Source: an uncultured Bacteroidales bacterium
GTDB lineage: Bacteria; Bacteroidota; Bacteroidia; Bacteroidales; UBA932
Direction: 5' to 3'
NCBI GenBank assembly: GCA_900319855.1
Contig: ONQC01000003.1
Coordinates: forward strand, 1-64,000
Length of the DNA stretch: 64,000 nt
Under the pieces are notes generated by a model. That model saw only the letters and a program-made list of their open reading frames with translations. It had not been told where the DNA came from and did not search any database. The position numbers and the translations under genes were made by a program. Below, piece by piece: positions 1 to 7,919 of the stretch. Numbering within the stretch: position 1 is the first letter of the stretch; each line of letters opens with the position of its first letter.

Positions 1-1
1 C

Positions 2-2209
2 CAGCCCCAGCGTGCCCAGGCGGGTCTCGACCCGTGGACGACGCCGGGCGTGTATGACAACATCCGCGACTTCTTCAAGACCGGCCATACCTTCAGCAAT
101 ACGGTCAGCGTGGCCCACAACTTCGGTACCGGCAACTTCATCTTCTCCCTCGGCAATACCAACAGCAACGGTATCATCGACGGCACGTTCATGAAGCGCT
201 ACAATGCCCGTTTCGGCTCCGAGGCCAAGCTCAGCAAGCACTTCACGATGGGCTTCAATGCCAACTACGTCCAGTCTGACCTGAACAAGCAGTCCGGCGC
301 CAACGACGGTATCACCGCCGGTCTCTACCATGCCCCGGCCAACTACGACCTCGCCGGCATTCCGAACCATGTTCCGGGCGATCCGTACAGCCAGGTCAAC
401 TTCCGTAACCTGACCTTCAACAACCCGTATTGGGCGACGAAGAACAACTCTTTCGGAGAGAAGTCCCAGCGTTTCTATGGCAACGCCTACATCGATTTCA
501 AGACCGTCATCAACGATGTCCACTCCCTCGATGTGAAGTACCAACTCGGTGCCGATGCCTATACTACGAACTACAGCAATATCTATGGTTACGGCAGCAA
601 GGGCGCCGACGGCGAGATCACCGAGCGTTCCCTGACCGAGAACCAGACCAATTCCCTGCTCACGGCCAACTACAGCTGGAACATCAATGAAGACCTGATC
701 TTCAACGCCCTCGCGGGTAATGAGATTGTCTACAGCCGCAGTAACTACCTTTACGCCTACGGCAACCACTTCAACTTCTCCGGCTGGAACCACCTCAACA
801 ACGTGGCTTCCTATTCCTCTTCGCAGTCCTACAGCAAGAGCCTGACCTTCGGTACCTTCGCAGAGGCTGCACTCGAGTTCAGGAACATGCTCTTCCTCAA
901 TGCGACCATCCGCTCCGACTATGTGTCCTCGATGCCGCACGGAAATCGTACGTTCACCTATCCGTCCGTATCCGCCGGCTTCATCTTCACCGAACTTGAG
1001 CCGTTGAAGAACAGCGTCCTGACCTATGGTAAACTCCGTGCTTCTTATGCGGAGGTCGGCCAGGCCGGAACCTACTCCGAGTCCTTCTACGACACCCCGA
1101 GTTTCGGCGGCGGTTTCTCCGGCGGTACCCCGGCCATGTATCCGACCAACGGCGTCGTGGCCTATACCCCGTATTCCCTGATCTATGATCCGAACCTCCG
1201 TCCGCAGAACACCAAGTCTGTCGAAGGTGGTATCGACCTCGGTTTCTTCGATGGCCGCATCACCCTGGCCTACACCTTCTCCCGCCAGGATGTGAAGGAC
1301 CAGATCTTTGCCGTTCCGATGGCTTCTTCCACCGGTTATTCCGAGAAGATGACCAACGCCGGAAAGGTCCACACCAACGCGCATGAACTCACCCTCGGTT
1401 TCATTCCGGTCCAGACCCGTGACTTCACCTGGAACGTGGACGTGAACTTCACCAAGATCGACAACTATGTGGACGAACTCGCCGAGGGCGTGTCCAGCAT
1501 CATGCTGGGCGGTTTCGTCGAGCCGCAGGTCCGCGCCGGTATCGGTGACAAGTATCCGGTTATCTACGGTATCGACTACGTCCGTAACGAGGACGGTGTC
1601 GTCATCGTTGACAAAGACGGTTTCCCGATGGCCGGCGACAACGCCGTGCTCGGCGCCGTTTCCCCGGACTTCCAGCTGGGCGTCAGCACCGGTTTCAACT
1701 GGAAGGGCCTGGCCCTCAACATGGTCTTCGATTGGAAGAAGGGCGGCAACATGTACGCCGGTTCCGCGGCCATGATGGAATATTATGGTACCGCTAAGTA
1801 TTCCCAGGAACTCCGTGACTCCGAGTCTTTCATATTCGACTACGAGCCTTCCGTGAAGATTACGGGCTATGACGCTGCCGGCAATGCCCAGTATGCCCCG
1901 AACGACATCGAGATCCCCGGTGCCTATGCCCAGAGTTTCCTCTCCACGATGAATGACATCTCCAAGTATTTCGTCCGTGACGCTTCTTACGTGAAACTCC
2001 GTGAGATCTCCCTGAGCTACCCGGTCATCAAGGCGAAATGGGGTACCGTCACGGCCAGCGCTTTCGGCCGCAACATCCTGCTTTGGACGGCCATCCGGGG
2101 CTTCGATCCCGAAGCTTCCCAGGGTAACAACAACATGTCCGGCGGTTTCGAGCGTTTCTCCCTGCCGGGTTCCTCGAGCTACGGCTGCGGTCTTAAATTC
2201 ACTTTCTAA
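2..2209 (+). CDS. SusC/RagA-family TonB-linked outer membrane receptor, 5' truncated
   Basis: This is the C-terminal part of a SusC/RagA-type TonB-dependent receptor, the outer membrane barrel that imports oligomers captured by its SusD partner. The frame is open from base 2, so the start, signal peptide, carboxypeptidase-like domain and plug lie outside the window. The visible 736 or so residues are rich in Tyr, Asn and Phe strands typical of the 22-strand barrel. They hold the late SusC hallmark FVRDASYVKLREISLSY and end in aromatic FTF, as outer membrane barrels do. An AAGGAGG sequence over the stop precedes the SusD-like gene 13 bases on, so the two are co-transcribed. The substrate cannot be read from the sequence. 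Confidence 0.93.
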   Translation, partial: QPQRAQAGLDPWTTPGVYDNIRDFFKTGHTFSNTVSVAHNFGTGNFIFSLGNTNSNGIIDGTFMKRYNARFGSEAKLSKHFTMGFNANYVQSDLNKQSGANDGITAGLYHAPANYDLAGIPNHVPGDPYSQVNFRNLTFNNPYWATKNNSFGEKSQRFYGNAYIDFKTVINDVHSLDVKYQLGADAYTTNYSNIYGYGSKGADGEITERSLTENQTNSLLTANYSWNINEDLIFNALAGNEIVYSRSNYLYAYGNHFNFSGWNHLNNVASYSSSQSYSKSLTFGTFAEAALEFRNMLFLNATIRSDYVSSMPHGNRTFTYPSVSAGFIFTELEPLKNSVLTYGKLRASYAEVGQAGTYSESFYDTPSFGGGFSGGTPAMYPTNGVVAYTPYSLIYDPNLRPQNTKSVEGGIDLGFFDGRITLAYTFSRQDVKDQIFAVPMASSTGYSEKMTNAGKVHTNAHELTLGFIPVQTRDFTWNVDVNFTKIDNYVDELAEGVSSIMLGGFVEPQVRAGIGDKYPVIYGIDYVRNEDGVVIVDKDGFPMAGDNAVLGAVSPDFQLGVSTGFNWKGLALNMVFDWKKGGNMYAGSAAMMEYYGTAKYSQELRDSESFIFDYEPSVKITGYDAAGNAQYAPNDIEIPGAYAQSFLSTMNDISKYFVRDASYVKLREISLSYPVIKAKWGTVTASAFGRNILLWTAIRGFDPEASQGNNNMSGGFERFSLPGSSSYGCGLKFTF

Positions 2210-2222
2210 GGAGGACTGATTT

Positions 2223-3779
2223 ATGAAAAAGACAATTCAACTGATCCAGACCGGTCTGGTCCTTGCCGCCCTCTCTTTCTTCGCTGCTGCCTGCTCCGAA
2301 GACAAGATGGACGAGATCAACAAAGATACGAGCGTCTCCACCGATGTGACGGCGAAGTTCATCATTCCGGACATCGAGCTCCGTACGGCGCAGAATATCG
2401 TCGGCGGTGACTTCAACACCTATTTCGGCTCCTACGTCGAGTATTGGGCCGGTACCCACAACCAGCTCTTCAAGGCGGAAAAGCGGGATGCCGAAGTGCG
2501 TGTCGCCTCTACCTACAACAACAACTGGGGCACCATTTACGAGAACATCCGCAACGCCAAGATCGTCGTTGCCAAGTGTGCCGATGACAACGAAGGTCCC
2601 GACGGCGGCAACGCCGTGGCCCGCGGTATCGGCGAGATCATGCTGGCCTACAACCTGGCTGTCGCGACCGATGTCTATGGCGACACTCCTTATACCCAGG
2701 TGGGCGATTACAACACCTATCCTTATCCGGAGGCGGATACCCAGGAAAGCATCTACGATGCGGTCTTCCAGCTGCTGGAAGACGGTATCAAGGATGTCCA
2801 GGCCGGTGGCAACACTGTCGGACAGTACGACTTCATCTATGGTGGCAACGCCGCCAAGTGGGTCAAGTTCGCCAATGGCCTGAAGGCCCGTTATACCCTC
2901 CGCCTGCTCAACCGTTCTTCCAACAAGAACGCTGACTTGGCCAAGGTGATCGAGTATGCCGACGCATCCTTCACCTCCGCCGCGGAACAGGCTTCCATGC
3001 AGTATGACGGCAGCAACCAGAACCCGATGTTCGACTTCGAGTGGAGCCGTGACGGCATTTCTTCCTGCACCAGCATGTATGCCAAACTCATGGCCCGTGA
3101 AGATCCCCGTGCCGAGCGCGTTTACTTCGGTTCCCGCTCCTGGGGTCACTATTCCGCTGCGGATGTCGAGGAAGACCTGGCACCGACCGGCGATCCGGAG
3201 GAATGCCAGTACGTCTATGCCTACGATGTGTTCGCTTTCGCCGAGGTGGCTCCCGTCCACTATCTGAGCTACCATGAGGTCCTCTTCATCAAGGCCGAAG
3301 CCCAGGCCCGTCTGGGTAAGACCGCCGAAGCGAAGGAGACCCTGAAGGCTGCGGTCGAGGCTGCATTCGCGAACTTCGAGGTCAATGTCGACGGTGCGAT
3401 GAATTCCCCGTCCATCAATGCCTACGGCGGTCTGGAACCGCTGGAGAGCGATCCGCTGGATGCGGCTGCCGCCGACGCGTATTTCGATAGCAAGGTCGCT
3501 CCGCTCTTCGATGCCGATCCGCTCAAGGAGACCATGATCCAGAAGTACATCGGTCTGTGGGGTGCCAACGGCGAGGCCGTCGAGACCTATGCTGACATCC
3601 GCCGTCTCAAAGCGGAAGGCAAGGATGTCTACGGCCTGGTCAACCCGGGCAAGTTCCCGCTCCGTGCCCCGTACGGACAGGACGACGTGGTGGCCAATCC
3701 GAACATCACCAAGATTTACACCGATGCCGGTAACTACGTCTTTTCCGAGCCCGTCTGGTGGGCTGGTGGAAGTCGCTAG
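2223..3779 (+). CDS. SusD/RagB-family nutrient-binding lipoprotein (SusD-like_2 type)
   Basis: This 518-residue lipoprotein is the surface lid and substrate-binding partner of the preceding SusC receptor. The N-terminus has a lipoprotein signal ending FAAACSE, with the lipidated Cys near residue 24. The acidic SEDKMDEIN stretch after the Cys fits surface export of Bacteroidota lipoproteins. The early WGTIYENIRNAK helix and the C-terminal WWAGG segment fit the SusD-like_2 branch rather than classical SusD. The family uses TPR-like helices to hold a glycan or peptide. A strong Shine-Dalgarno match lies just upstream and an intrinsic terminator follows the stop, so this gene ends the operon. Confidence 0.92.
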   Translation: MKKTIQLIQTGLVLAALSFFAAACSEDKMDEINKDTSVSTDVTAKFIIPDIELRTAQNIVGGDFNTYFGSYVEYWAGTHNQLFKAEKRDAEVRVASTYNNNWGTIYENIRNAKIVVAKCADDNEGPDGGNAVARGIGEIMLAYNLAVATDVYGDTPYTQVGDYNTYPYPEADTQESIYDAVFQLLEDGIKDVQAGGNTVGQYDFIYGGNAAKWVKFANGLKARYTLRLLNRSSNKNADLAKVIEYADASFTSAAEQASMQYDGSNQNPMFDFEWSRDGISSCTSMYAKLMAREDPRAERVYFGSRSWGHYSAADVEEDLAPTGDPEECQYVYAYDVFAFAEVAPVHYLSYHEVLFIKAEAQARLGKTAEAKETLKAAVEAAFANFEVNVDGAMNSPSINAYGGLEPLESDPLDAAAADAYFDSKVAPLFDADPLKETMIQKYIGLWGANGEAVETYADIRRLKAEGKDVYGLVNPGKFPLRAPYGQDDVVANPNITKIYTDAGNYVFSEPVWWAGGSR

Positions 3780-3808
3780 TATCTTGTTCAGCTAGACTAA
3801 CCCAACGG

Positions 3809-3837
3809 GTGACCCGCTTCGGCGGGTCACTTTTTTT
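3809..3837 (+). terminator. Rho-independent terminator after the SusC/SusD pair
   Basis: A perfect 9-bp stem, GTGACCCGC paired with GCGGGTCAC, closes a TTCG tetraloop and is followed by seven T. It lies about 30 bases after the SusD-like stop codon. Confidence 0.93.
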
Positions 3838-3858
3838 GTATCTTGCTTCTTGCTTGTG

Positions 3859-3890
3859 ATTGCTCTTTTCCCGTGGGATTCGTATCTTTG
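3859..3890 (+). promoter_or_regulatory. Predicted Bacteroidota-type promoter of the GH16 gene
   Basis: TATCTTTG at 3883-3890 matches the -7 consensus TAnnTTTG. A weak -33 element ending TTG lies about 20 bases upstream. The predicted transcript would start near 3897, about 25 bases before the preferred ATG at 3923. Confidence 0.6.
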
Positions 3891-3922
3891 TTTCACCCTG
3901 AATGATAACCCATTTACTGTCT

Positions 3923-4852
3923 ATGAAACATCGAGCGATCATCTTTGTTATTCTGTCTTCCGTTTTCGGGCAGGCCTATGCCCAGGAAACGCGGTTCCAT
4001 GGCGCTTTCACCGAGGATTTCTCGGGAGAGACTTCGGCGTTCTTCGACTACAACTACCGTCGCTCCGGCGATGACTTCCGGTATTTTTCCGGTATCCGTT
4101 CTTTCAGCGAAAAAGGTACGGACATCATGCTGTACCGCATCGATCCGTCGGATCCCGCCGGAGCCGGCAGGGGACCGGAGATCATTTCCAAAGACTATAC
4201 TTTCTACGGCAGTTATTCCGCCCGGATCAAATTGCCGGACGTGACAAAGGTGCAGCCCAACGTCGGTGCCGTCGTAGGATATTTCACGTACAATGTCGAC
4301 CGGCAGATGGGACTGAGCGAGATCGATATCGAGTGGCTGCTGGCGGATCCCCGGATCATCTACGTCGGCACCTGGACCGGAAAGAGCGGGACGCTGAACC
4401 GGGTCGGACGCACCATCAACCTGGCTACCGGAGAGATCCTGGAGACCATCTGGCGCAGCGAGAGCCGTCAGCCGGACGGAACGGTGCATCGGATTCCCAA
4501 TACGCCGTTGGGAAACCGTCAGAACCTGCCTGAAAAGATTGATGCCATCGAAGGTTACGATGCGTCCCGCCAGTTCTATACCTATGGCTGGGATTGGTAT
4601 CCCGACCGGCTGGTCTGGTGGATTCTCCACCCCGAAACGGGCGAGAAAGTGGTCCTGTGGGACTATGAGGGTGGTGCGGACCTGTTCCCGGACCATCCGT
4701 CCAAGGACGGCATTCCGTGCGTGAAGACCAAATACCGCCTGAATTTCTGGCACACCAACAACTGGCCCGTCGAGACCAATCCCGCGTCTGTCGAAAAGCC
4801 GCTCTATCCCTTCGAGCTGGAGACGGACTGGATGTCCTACAGGCCGTTTTGA
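3923..4852 (+). CDS. Secreted glycoside hydrolase family 16 (GH16) enzyme
   Basis: This is a predicted endo-acting beta-glycan hydrolase or transglycosylase of 309 residues. A cleavable signal peptide (MKHRAIIFVILSS to AQA) leads into one beta-jellyroll GH16 domain. The catalytic motif SEIDIEW has Glu133 as probable nucleophile, Asp135, and Glu137 as acid/base. The spacing is ExDxE, the regular-strand form known from lichenases and xyloglucan-active GH16 enzymes, rather than the bulged ExDxxE of laminarinases and agarases. Conserved aromatic residues (YGWDWYPDRLVWW, LNFWHTNNW) would line the cleft. I prefer the ATG at 3923 over 3902 because it begins the signal peptide directly and follows the promoter by a usual leader. 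It stands alone between terminated units. The substrate is not determined. Confidence 0.88.
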   Translation: MKHRAIIFVILSSVFGQAYAQETRFHGAFTEDFSGETSAFFDYNYRRSGDDFRYFSGIRSFSEKGTDIMLYRIDPSDPAGAGRGPEIISKDYTFYGSYSARIKLPDVTKVQPNVGAVVGYFTYNVDRQMGLSEIDIEWLLADPRIIYVGTWTGKSGTLNRVGRTINLATGEILETIWRSESRQPDGTVHRIPNTPLGNRQNLPEKIDAIEGYDASRQFYTYGWDWYPDRLVWWILHPETGEKVVLWDYEGGADLFPDHPSKDGIPCVKTKYRLNFWHTNNWPVETNPASVEKPLYPFELETDWMSYRPF

Positions 4853-4898
4853 CCGGACAGGCTTACAGTTTGTCAACCATTTTTTTGCATTTCAAACT

Positions 4899-4997
4899 GG
4901 CGCAGGTATGTAAAAAGGTGTTGTACCTGCGCCACTAGAAGGCTGTAGAACAGCGATTTGTGGTGCAGGTGTCGCACGAAAAAACACACCTGCGCCA
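4899..4997. repeat. Two adjacent inverted repeats with a shared CGCAGGT core
   Basis: The first pair is GGCGCAGGTA at 4899-4908 and TACCTGCGCC at 4924-4933, a perfect 10-bp inverted repeat. The second is TGGTGCAGGTGT at 4961-4972 and ACACCTGCGCCA at 4986-4997, with one G:T-type mismatch. Both share GCAGGT/ACCTGC. Neither is followed by a T run, so they do not look like ordinary terminators. Confidence 0.75.
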
Positions 4998-5000
4998 GGC

Positions 5001-5021
5001 AAACGCGCGAAGGCGAGATTC
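5001..5021. repeat. 21-base direct repeat, first copy
   Basis: The 21 bases from 5001 (AAACGCGCGAAGG then CGAGATTC) recur exactly at 5839-5859, on the other side of the small hypothetical gene at 5138-5689. The two copies therefore flank that gene in the same orientation. Confidence 0.8.
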
Positions 5022-5100
5022 GGTCACTTTGTGTCGGAATTTCCATCCGGAACTTTTACCGGACACACATGGTGTTATGTTATTAATTAAGCATTTTTTG

Positions 5101-5108
5101 TATTTTTG
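5101..5108 (+). promoter_or_regulatory. Possible -7 element of the small secreted-protein gene
   Basis: TATTTTTG matches TAnnTTTG and lies 30 bases before the ATG at 5138, within an AT-rich stretch. No convincing -33 element was found. Confidence 0.45.
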
Positions 5109-5137
5109 TGTTTTGAATAAAACTATATTTTCGAAAT

Positions 5138-5689
5138 ATGAAAAAGGTAATTCTTACTCTCGCCCTTGTGTGCGTGACTGTTCTTGCCTTCGGGCAGAAC
5201 AAAATTCTTCGTCCCAGAATTGAGATAGCGGAAGTGGAGACTGAAATAGACGAGGCCTTCACCACCGAGTTGGAAGTTTTCTACATGAATGATGAGAATC
5301 CCCGCATGTATTACCTCTCTCTCGGACATCTTGGAATCGGCACTGACATTATCCAGCTCCAATTCGACCCCGTTTACGAGTTGTTCATCCCCCTCGGAGG
5401 CACTCTTGAAGAGGCTATCGCCAAGATGCAGGAAATCAAGAACTTCTACAAGGCTCCCAGAAAATCGACCATGGAGCTTGAGGGTAGCTTCGCGGTGGCA
5501 TATCCTACCAAAGAGATCATCCCTGTAAAAGTCACAAGAAGGCAGTTCATTACCAAAGTTATGGAGTTCAGCCTCCCTACCACAGCTGACGTGACTCTCG
5601 TGCGCGCCACCCACATCGGCAAGAACGACTTCGGAAGCCTTCTCGGCTCACTCAAGCTCTACAAAAAACTGCACCCGAAGGAGAAATAA
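5138..5689 (+). CDS. Small secreted protein of unknown function
   Basis: I do not recognise this 183-residue protein. It has a clear signal peptide (MKKVILTLALVCV to AFGQ), then a mixed alpha/beta body of about 160 residues with no cysteine and no transmembrane segment, so it is probably periplasmic. Codon use differs visibly from its neighbours: Arg is often AGA or AGG, Pro is CCC or CCT rather than CCG, and the flanks are AT-rich. It stands alone with its own -7 box and a strong terminator, and it sits between two copies of a 21-base repeat. Recent horizontal acquisition is a reasonable inference but is not shown. Confidence 0.75.
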   Translation: MKKVILTLALVCVTVLAFGQNKILRPRIEIAEVETEIDEAFTTELEVFYMNDENPRMYYLSLGHLGIGTDIIQLQFDPVYELFIPLGGTLEEAIAKMQEIKNFYKAPRKSTMELEGSFAVAYPTKEIIPVKVTRRQFITKVMEFSLPTTADVTLVRATHIGKNDFGSLLGSLKLYKKLHPKEK

Positions 5690-5720
5690 TCCGTAGAAAC
5701 ACGGTACGGATTATAATTGA

Positions 5721-5756
5721 AAACCGCTTTGCAAATAACCGCAAAGCGGTTTTTTT
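5721..5756 (+). terminator. Rho-independent terminator of the small secreted-protein gene
   Basis: AAACCGCTTTGC pairs with GCAAAGCGGTTT around an AAATAACC loop, followed by a run of T. It lies about 30 bases after the stop codon. Confidence 0.93.
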
Positions 5757-5838
5757 AGTGCTCCGGCGCCGGGAAGATCACATTCAAGAATGGAACTCAG
5801 CCGTTTGGTAATATTGTAAATTATTGGTTATCTTTCAT

Positions 5839-5943
5839 AAACGCGCGAAGGCGAGATTCCGCCCGCTTCTGTGCTTCGCCCGAAGCGGCGAGATTCCGCC
5901 GGCTTCTGTGCTTCCGCCCCGAAGCGGCGAGATTCCGCCCGCC
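5839..5943. repeat. Short tandem repeat block beside tRNA-Ser
   Basis: It opens with the second copy of the 21-base repeat (5839-5859). Units beginning GCGAGATTCCGCC start at 5851, 5888 and 5927, giving periods of 37 and 39 bases; the third copy is partial. The units also contain CTTCTGTGCTTC and a GAAGCG end. Copies are imperfect and unspaced, so this is not a CRISPR array. No credible gene lies in 5757-6111. Confidence 0.75.
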
Positions 5944-5995
5944 TGCGGCGGTCGCTATCTCGTGGCCTCCCGGCGGGTCCGGACAACCAAAAGCA

Positions 5996-6026
5996 GCCCA
6001 CGACCTTCGGTCGTTCGGGCTTTTTT
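5996..6026 (+). terminator. Plus-strand terminator-like hairpin
   Basis: GCCCACGAC pairs with GTCGT and GGGC across a CTTCG loop, with a two-base bulge, and is followed by six T. It would stop plus-strand readthrough before the oppositely oriented tRNA gene. Confidence 0.6.
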
Positions 6027-6071
6027 GCCGCCCCGTCCTCGCGCGAGCAAGCTCGGCTCGGCCGGAACGAC

Positions 6072-6099
6072 AAAAAAGCCCAGCGCATTTGCGCTGGGC
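6072..6099 (-). terminator. Rho-independent terminator of tRNA-Ser
   Basis: On the minus strand a perfect 9-bp stem GCCCAGCGC/GCGCTGGGC with an AAAT loop is followed by six T. It begins 12 bases past the tRNA 3' end. Confidence 0.85.
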
Positions 6100-6111
6100 T
6101 GCTTTTGGATG

Positions 6112-6199
6112 CGGAGAGAGCGAGATTCGAACTCGCGATACCCTTTTGGGGTACACACGCTTTCCAGGCGTGCCTCTTCAGCCACTCGAGCATCTCTCC
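6112..6199 (-). tRNA. tRNA-Ser(GGA): tRNA-Ser, anticodon GGA
   Basis: The minus strand folds as an 88-base class II tRNA. The acceptor is GGAGAGA paired with TCTCTCC and a G discriminator. The anticodon stem CACGC/GCGTG holds loop CTGGAAA with anticodon GGA. The long variable arm GTACCCCAAAAGGGTATC is typical of serine tRNAs, and the T arm carries GTTCGAATC. CCA is not encoded. It reads UCC and UCU codons. Confidence 0.95.
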
Positions 6200-6236
6200 A
6201 ATCGATTTGCGTCCTTCCGGCTGGAAGAATGGACTG

Positions 6237-6268
6237 CAAATGTAGGAAGTTTTTTTGAAACGCCCAAA
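6237..6268 (-). promoter_or_regulatory. Promoter of tRNA-Ser
   Basis: On the minus strand TTTG (6268-6265) and TACATTTG (6244-6237) are separated by 20 bases, an almost ideal Bacteroidota -33/-7 pair. Transcription would start near 6230, giving a leader of about 30 bases. Confidence 0.75.
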
Positions 6269-6274
6269 ATATTT

Positions 6275-7915
6275 TTAGGGAATCCGGACGGATACCTGTT
6301 GAAAGACAGGTTGTCCGTCGGCGGTGAAGCCTTCGGCCTGGATGCGATAGGTCCCGGGATTGTCCGGCAGGGGGATTTCGACAGGCTTCTCCGCACCGGG
6401 AGAGAGGCTGACGAGCGGATCCCACAGAAGGGTCTGGCGGACGCGGGGATAGCCTTGCGGGAAGGAAGCGGCGCCAATGGCAACGGGATAGGATACCCCT
6501 TGGAAGTCGATGATCTTGACATTGCTGCCGAGGCGGGCGGAGGGCATGTCGCCCCGGTAGGTGACGAAGTTGGCGACGCCGGCGTAGCGAGTGATGCCAA
6601 AAGCGTACTCGTAAGGGTAGACATCGATGTACTTGACCAGCAGTGGATCGTAGTCCAGCAGGGTCTGATGGTCGGGTACGGGGACGCCGTCGAGCAGCAT
6701 CAGGGACGGTTTATCCTGGAAGACGGGAATCTGGTTGAAGCGGGTCTCACAGCGGACCTGGATCTCGGTCCGGTCGTCGTCCGTGCGTCGTGCGCGGAGT
6801 TCGCGGAGGTATTCGGTGAAGATTTCCCGCATGGTCTGCAGCCGGGTGAAATCGTCCAGCCGGTAGCGGACGCGGTCGTTCCCCGTGAAGGAGAGCTGCC
6901 GGAAGGGGAGAACCTGATACAGGGTATCGGCTTCGAAGGCACCGGTTACCTGGGCGGCGAAGCCCAGCCGGGTGAGGGCGGACTCCATGGAAGGAGCCAG
7001 TACCATCTTGGGCATGTCGCCGGCCTGCAGGGAAATGAACGGGGATTCAAACTGGATCTGCCAGTCGGCGGGCTTTTCTTTCAGGGTGATGGCCATTTCC
7101 TTATTCCCGAAGATGTTGGCTGTATAGAAAGTGGCGGAGCCGTCTTCGCCCAGCGAGGCGGCATAGATATCGGCATCATTGCCCGGACAGCCCAGGTAAA
7201 TATCCGTCCCGGCGAGGGCCGGCATGGCCTGGCCTGCTGCATCGGTAACCCGGGCGCGGAGGATTTCCCCGTCGTATTCGGGGGTATGGTCCGGCCGGAA
7301 AGGATATTTCTCGCGCAGGGCGCGCAAAAAGGCCGAAGCATCCTGCGGATCGTAGCAGGGGAGTCCCTCGTCGCGGAAGACGGACAGGCTGACGGAAACG
7401 GCCTCGTCGGCACGGAGGACCCATCCGCCGTCTTGTGAAACGATGGCAACAGGGCCGGTCGTCTGCGCGGCTGACGGACTGGGAAGCGCATCCGCCCATT
7501 CGATATTCCCTTCCGCCTTGGCGGACTGGCGGGTGTTATAGACGGAGATGACGCGGGCTCCCAGGCCCGGGTCGCAGCCTTCCAGATTGCGTTCCAGCGC
7601 AGTATAGGCGGCCAGTTTGTAGTTGCCAGTCGCCAGGTCGGCCGGAATCTGCAGGGCTCCTGCGCCGCGCCCTTCGGCCAGGCCAACCTTCGCGGTAGCG
7701 GCGACGCCTTCCGCAGAGTACAGTTCCAGGTACGCCACGGCGCTGACGGGAGAGGGAGTCGCCTTCGCATCCAGGCAGAAGGCGGAACAGTAGATGGTTT
7801 CACCCGCCGCGTAGTAGGGCCGGTCGGTCGTTATGTAGACCCGTTCCATAACCTGGGCATGTCCCAGGAAGAACGGGAAGAACAGCAATAATACAATCCA
7901 CTTTCTCATAAGCAT
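6275..7915 (-). CDS. Secreted MG2-like protein with a TonB plug-like C-terminal domain
   Basis: This protein of about 547 residues has a hydrophobic signal peptide ending GHAQ. Next comes a segment like the MG2 domain of alpha-2-macroglobulins (ITTDRPYYAAGETIYCSAF). The last third (LMLLDGVPVPD, then GVANFVTYRG) resembles the plug domain of TonB-dependent receptors, but no barrel follows. It is the last gene of a four-gene minus-strand operon, beginning 4 bases after the DUF4249 gene stop. Related Bacteroidota proteins with MG2 and plug-like parts commonly accompany receptors, but their biochemical role is not established; a periplasmic or outer membrane adaptor role is inference. ATGs at 7915 and 7909 are both plausible. 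The tRNA-Ser promoter lies just past its stop. Confidence 0.8.
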   Translation of the reverse strand: MLMRKWIVLLLFFPFFLGHAQVMERVYITTDRPYYAAGETIYCSAFCLDAKATPSPVSAVAYLELYSAEGVAATAKVGLAEGRGAGALQIPADLATGNYKLAAYTALERNLEGCDPGLGARVISVYNTRQSAKAEGNIEWADALPSPSAAQTTGPVAIVSQDGGWVLRADEAVSVSLSVFRDEGLPCYDPQDASAFLRALREKYPFRPDHTPEYDGEILRARVTDAAGQAMPALAGTDIYLGCPGNDADIYAASLGEDGSATFYTANIFGNKEMAITLKEKPADWQIQFESPFISLQAGDMPKMVLAPSMESALTRLGFAAQVTGAFEADTLYQVLPFRQLSFTGNDRVRYRLDDFTRLQTMREIFTEYLRELRARRTDDDRTEIQVRCETRFNQIPVFQDKPSLMLLDGVPVPDHQTLLDYDPLLVKYIDVYPYEYAFGITRYAGVANFVTYRGDMPSARLGSNVKIIDFQGVSYPVAIGAASFPQGYPRVRQTLLWDPLVSLSPGAEKPVEIPLPDNPGTYRIQAEGFTADGQPVFQQVSVRIP

Positions 7916-7919
7916 CTGA

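Noticed and set aside
4717..5223. Two short plus-strand frames after GH16
   Set aside because: They cross the inverted repeats and the next gene's start and encode no recognisable protein.
5851..5943. CRISPR array
   Set aside because: Only three imperfect unspaced units, no unique spacers and no cas genes in the window.
5828..6425. Several short frames across tRNA-Ser and the tandem repeats
   Set aside because: Their translations include well-known false peptides made by tRNA-Ser read on either strand (for example GIASSNLALSA). The DNA is tRNA, terminators and repeats.
6089..7438. Plus-strand frame of 449 codons opposite the MG2-like gene
   Set aside because: It begins in the tRNA and has no domain; the minus-strand protein has a signal peptide and recognisable folds.
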